Source: Bryobacteraceae bacterium (GTDB lineage: Bacteria; Acidobacteriota; Terriglobia; Bryobacterales; Bryobacteraceae). Taken from it: a stretch of 52,885 nt of DNA. Every line of letters begins with the position of its first letter. Position 1 is the first letter of the stretch. The notes beneath the pieces were generated by a model. It made no database searches. It was not told the origin of the DNA and saw nothing but the letters and a program-made list of their open reading frames with translations. The stretch is from the NCBI GenBank assembly GCA_030041495.1, contig JASHNT010000016.1:1-52885 (forward strand), read 5' to 3'. Position numbers and translations under genes: made by a program. Positions 50,818-52,885 of this stretch are shown in pieces.

Positions 50818-51491
50818 TGCCCGCGAGGTTGATGCAGCCCAGCCCGATCCCGACGAGAGCCGTCATCTTCGATTTCGGCGGAGTTCTTTGCTTCCACCCC
50901 ACCGAGGACCGCTTCCGTCGCATCGCGGACCTGCTGGGCATTCAGGTTCCCCGCCTGCTCGAAATCTTCTGGGCAAACCGAATCGAGTATGACGCGGGGA
51001 GAGTGGATTCGCGAACCTATTGGACGCGCGTAACCGGCGCCGCAGGGAGGGCCATGGCTGGCAAATCCATCGGCGACGCGCTGCTGGCGCGGCTCGGCCG
51101 GCTGGAGATCGAGCTGTGGAATAACTACGATACCCGTGTTTTCGAGTGGGCCGCGCATCTCCGGTCGCAGGGCATTCGAACCGCGATCCTGTCGAATCTG
51201 CCGCGTACGCTTGGGGAGGCTCTCCTCGCTACTCCCGGCTTGCTCGCTCCGTTCGATCATCTAACCCTGTCCTATGAGCTGAAGATGGTCAAGCCGGAAC
51301 CGGGGATTTATCGCGACGCGGCACGCGGGCTGGGAGTCGAACCGTCGCAGGCGCTGTTTCTCGACGACAAGCCGGATAACATTCAGGGCGCGCGGGCCAT
51401 CGGCATGCAAGCCGAGCTCTACTCCACCTGGGAGGAGTTCGTGAACGGCGCTGCCGGGCGCTACAAGTTGCCGATGCTACAATCGCCGTAG
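50817..51491 (+). CDS. HAD-superfamily phosphatase
   Basis: 224 residues. HAD motifs: AVIFDFGGVLCFHP (motif I, DFGG instead of DxDGT, with the second Asp replaced by Gly), ILSNLP (II), the Lys in ELKMVKPEPGIYRDA (III) and FLDDKPDNIQGARAIGM (IV). This matches the epoxide-hydrolase N-terminal/YihX-type branch, in which DxGGV is usual. Helical cap of type I. The substrate is unknown. The start ATG shares a base with the GT2 stop (TGATG), so it is coupled; a second ATG at 50832 is possible. Confidence 0.85.
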   Translation: MPARLMQPSPIPTRAVIFDFGGVLCFHPTEDRFRRIADLLGIQVPRLLEIFWANRIEYDAGRVDSRTYWTRVTGAAGRAMAGKSIGDALLARLGRLEIELWNNYDTRVFEWAAHLRSQGIRTAILSNLPRTLGEALLATPGLLAPFDHLTLSYELKMVKPEPGIYRDAARGLGVEPSQALFLDDKPDNIQGARAIGMQAELYSTWEEFVNGAAGRYKLPMLQSP

Positions 51492-51508
51492 GAGCACCTT
51501 CCGGCATC

Positions 51509-52885
51509 ATGAAACCCGCTTCCGGCCTTCCCGATACCCTCGGCAGTCTTCGCGCGCACAAAAAATATGGTGATGCGCGTCTTGTGCAGCGTACCGTCAA
51601 AGACGAATTGCGCGAGAACCTGATCTGCCGGCTGGAGCGCAAGGAGCCTCTGTTTTCGGGTATCGTGGGTTACGAAGACACTGTGGTCCCGCAAGTGGTC
51701 AACGCGGCTCTTTCGCGGCACAACTTCATCCTGCTGGGCCTGCGCGGCCAGGCCAAGACCAAGTTGATCCGCATGCTGGTGACGCTGCTGGATGAGCATC
51801 TGCCTTACATCGCCGGCTGCGAAATCCACGACAATCCTTTCTCTCCCATCTGCAAAAGCTGCCGCGAGCTGGTGCAGGAAAAGGGCGATGCAACTCCCAT
51901 CGCATGGCTTGCGCGCGAAGAGCGCTACGTGGAAAAGCTGGCGACGCCGGACGTGACCATCGCGGACATGATCGGCGATATCGATCCCATCAAGGCCGCG
52001 CGCAAAGGTCACAACATTTCGGACGAGCTGACCGTGCACTACGGCTTGCTTCCGCGCGCCAACCGCGGCATCTTTGCCATCAACGAACTGCCCGACTTGG
52101 CCGGCAAGATTCAGGTGGGCTTGTTCAATATCATGCAGGAGGGCGACGTCCAGATTAAGGGATATCCCGTCCGCCTGCCGCTCGATCTCATGTTGGTCTT
52201 CACCGCCAATCCGGAAGACTACACCGCGCGCGGCAAAATCATCACGCCGCTCAAGGACCGAATCGGCAGCGAGATCCGCACGCATTATCCCGCCACTCTG
52301 GAGCACGGGATGGCGATTACGGAGCAGGAGGCCTGGACCGCCCGCCATTCGCCGGTCGAGCTAAAGGTTCCCGCGTACATCCGGGAAATAATCGAGCACC
52401 TCGCGTTCGCCGCTCGCGAAGACAAGAAGATCGACAAACGGTCCGGCGTAAGCCAGCGTTTGCCGATTTCGGCCTTGGAAAATGTACTTTCCAGCGCGGA
52501 GCGCCGCACGCTGATCGCGGGCGAGCCGGTTGCTGTTCCGCGCGTGCTCGATGTCTACGCCGCGCTGCCGTCCATCACCGGAAAACTTGAGCTCGAATAC
52601 GAAGGCGAGCTCAAGGGCGGCGATACCGTTGCCCGCGAGCTGATTCGCATCGCCGTCGGCAAGGTCTACAGCAAATATTTCGATGGTGACAGCCTGAATC
52701 ACGTGGTGCAATACTTCGAGCTCGGCGGATCGCTGAAGCTGCCGGAGACCGCGCCCGCTGCGGAAATGCTCGCCGAGCTTTCCAAGATTCAAGGCTTGCT
52801 CGAAAAGACAAAAAAGCTGGGCCTGGGCGCGAGCGAGCCCGACGCGATTCGCGCCGGCGCGGCCGAATTCATCCTGGAAGGCCTC
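51509..52885 (+). CDS. MoxR/Mg-chelatase-type AAA+ ATPase, 5' part
   Basis: 459 codons visible, no stop before the window end. An N-terminal segment (1-55) leads into the AAA+ core: a Walker A variant GLRGQAKTK, then a Cys cluster (CEIHDNPFSPICKSC), arginine-rich ARGKIITPLKDRIGSEI, and sensor I TANPEDYT. The lid region contains HLAFAAREDKKIDKRSGVSQ, RLPISALENVLSSAERRTLI. Similar to Mg-chelatase-like BchI/MoxR proteins that act on metal-dependent or VWA-domain partners. The partner gene (often a VWA protein) would lie downstream, outside the window. Starts 17 bases after the HAD stop. Confidence 0.88.
   Translation, partial: MKPASGLPDTLGSLRAHKKYGDARLVQRTVKDELRENLICRLERKEPLFSGIVGYEDTVVPQVVNAALSRHNFILLGLRGQAKTKLIRMLVTLLDEHLPYIAGCEIHDNPFSPICKSCRELVQEKGDATPIAWLAREERYVEKLATPDVTIADMIGDIDPIKAARKGHNISDELTVHYGLLPRANRGIFAINELPDLAGKIQVGLFNIMQEGDVQIKGYPVRLPLDLMLVFTANPEDYTARGKIITPLKDRIGSEIRTHYPATLEHGMAITEQEAWTARHSPVELKVPAYIREIIEHLAFAAREDKKIDKRSGVSQRLPISALENVLSSAERRTLIAGEPVAVPRVLDVYAALPSITGKLELEYEGELKGGDTVARELIRIAVGKVYSKYFDGDSLNHVVQYFELGGSLKLPETAPAAEMLAELSKIQGLLEKTKKLGLGASEPDAIRAGAAEFILEGL

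Overview
The window is GC-rich, gene-dense bacterial DNA that looks like a soil acidobacterium of the Solibacter/Bryobacter type (Acidobacteriota). This placement is an inference. It rests on a DUF3738 (TIGR03435) protein, which is typical of that group; a PadR regulator coupled to a permease-prefix-type membrane protein; a Ser/Thr kinase fused to a STAND ATPase and TPRs; and many genes whose -10 box lies only 6-11 bases before the start codon, suggesting leaderless mRNAs. No tRNA, rRNA, CRISPR array or intact insertion sequence was found, so this reads as a chromosomal segment.

Layout. 1-7.8 kb: 3' end of type II glutamine synthetase, a GntR regulator, a secreted PQQ dehydrogenase, NHL-propeller protein, extradiol dioxygenase, M28 peptidase and an alpha/beta hydrolase. 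7.8-13.6 kb: Tat-exported propeller protein, glycerol facilitator, exported methyltransferase, a cytochrome c/helix-hairpin-helix fusion, a CYTH protein, a membrane protein and DUF3738. 13.5-19.1 kb (minus): TPR protein, otsB and a membrane-sensor-fused otsA, and a coiled-coil membrane protein. 19.2-26 kb: two MFS transporters, a DUF885 protein and a LytS/LytR-type two-component pair. 26.1-33 kb: Hsp20, HtpX, an RlmI-type methyltransferase, a membrane pyrophosphatase and an M49 peptidase. 32.9-34.7 kb (minus): a compact four-gene cassette, described below. 34.9-46.6 kb: amino-acid permease, a frameshifted hydrolase, the kinase-STAND-TPR regulator, DUF4242, PcrA with a coupled 52-residue basic protein, an ECF sigma factor with two membrane proteins, a PadR unit with a broken partner, and rpmE. 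46.6-52.9 kb: a structured transcript upstream of rpmE, an oxalate/formate-type MFS transporter, a graveyard of decayed toxin-antitoxin-type genes (DUF2442, hicB, hicA), a zinc-ribbon protein, a GT2 glycosyltransferase, a HAD phosphatase, and the start of a MoxR/Mg-chelatase-type AAA ATPase that runs off the window.

The best candidate for an undescribed system is the minus-strand cassette at 32917-34729. A 52-residue peptide rich in Tyr, Trp and Cys is followed by a perfect 11-bp hairpin, then a PAPS-type sulfotransferase, an exported CPHC thioredoxin-like protein and a small membrane protein. The last three genes are joined by 4-bp ATGA overlaps. This looks like a precursor peptide with sulfation and disulfide-forming enzymes (a RiPP-like locus), but the link between peptide and enzymes is inferred only from position and composition. 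A second candidate is the roughly 290-nt structured transcript upstream of rpmE, with its own strong promoter, a strong Shine-Dalgarno, a 20-codon ORF and tandem terminator-like hairpins.
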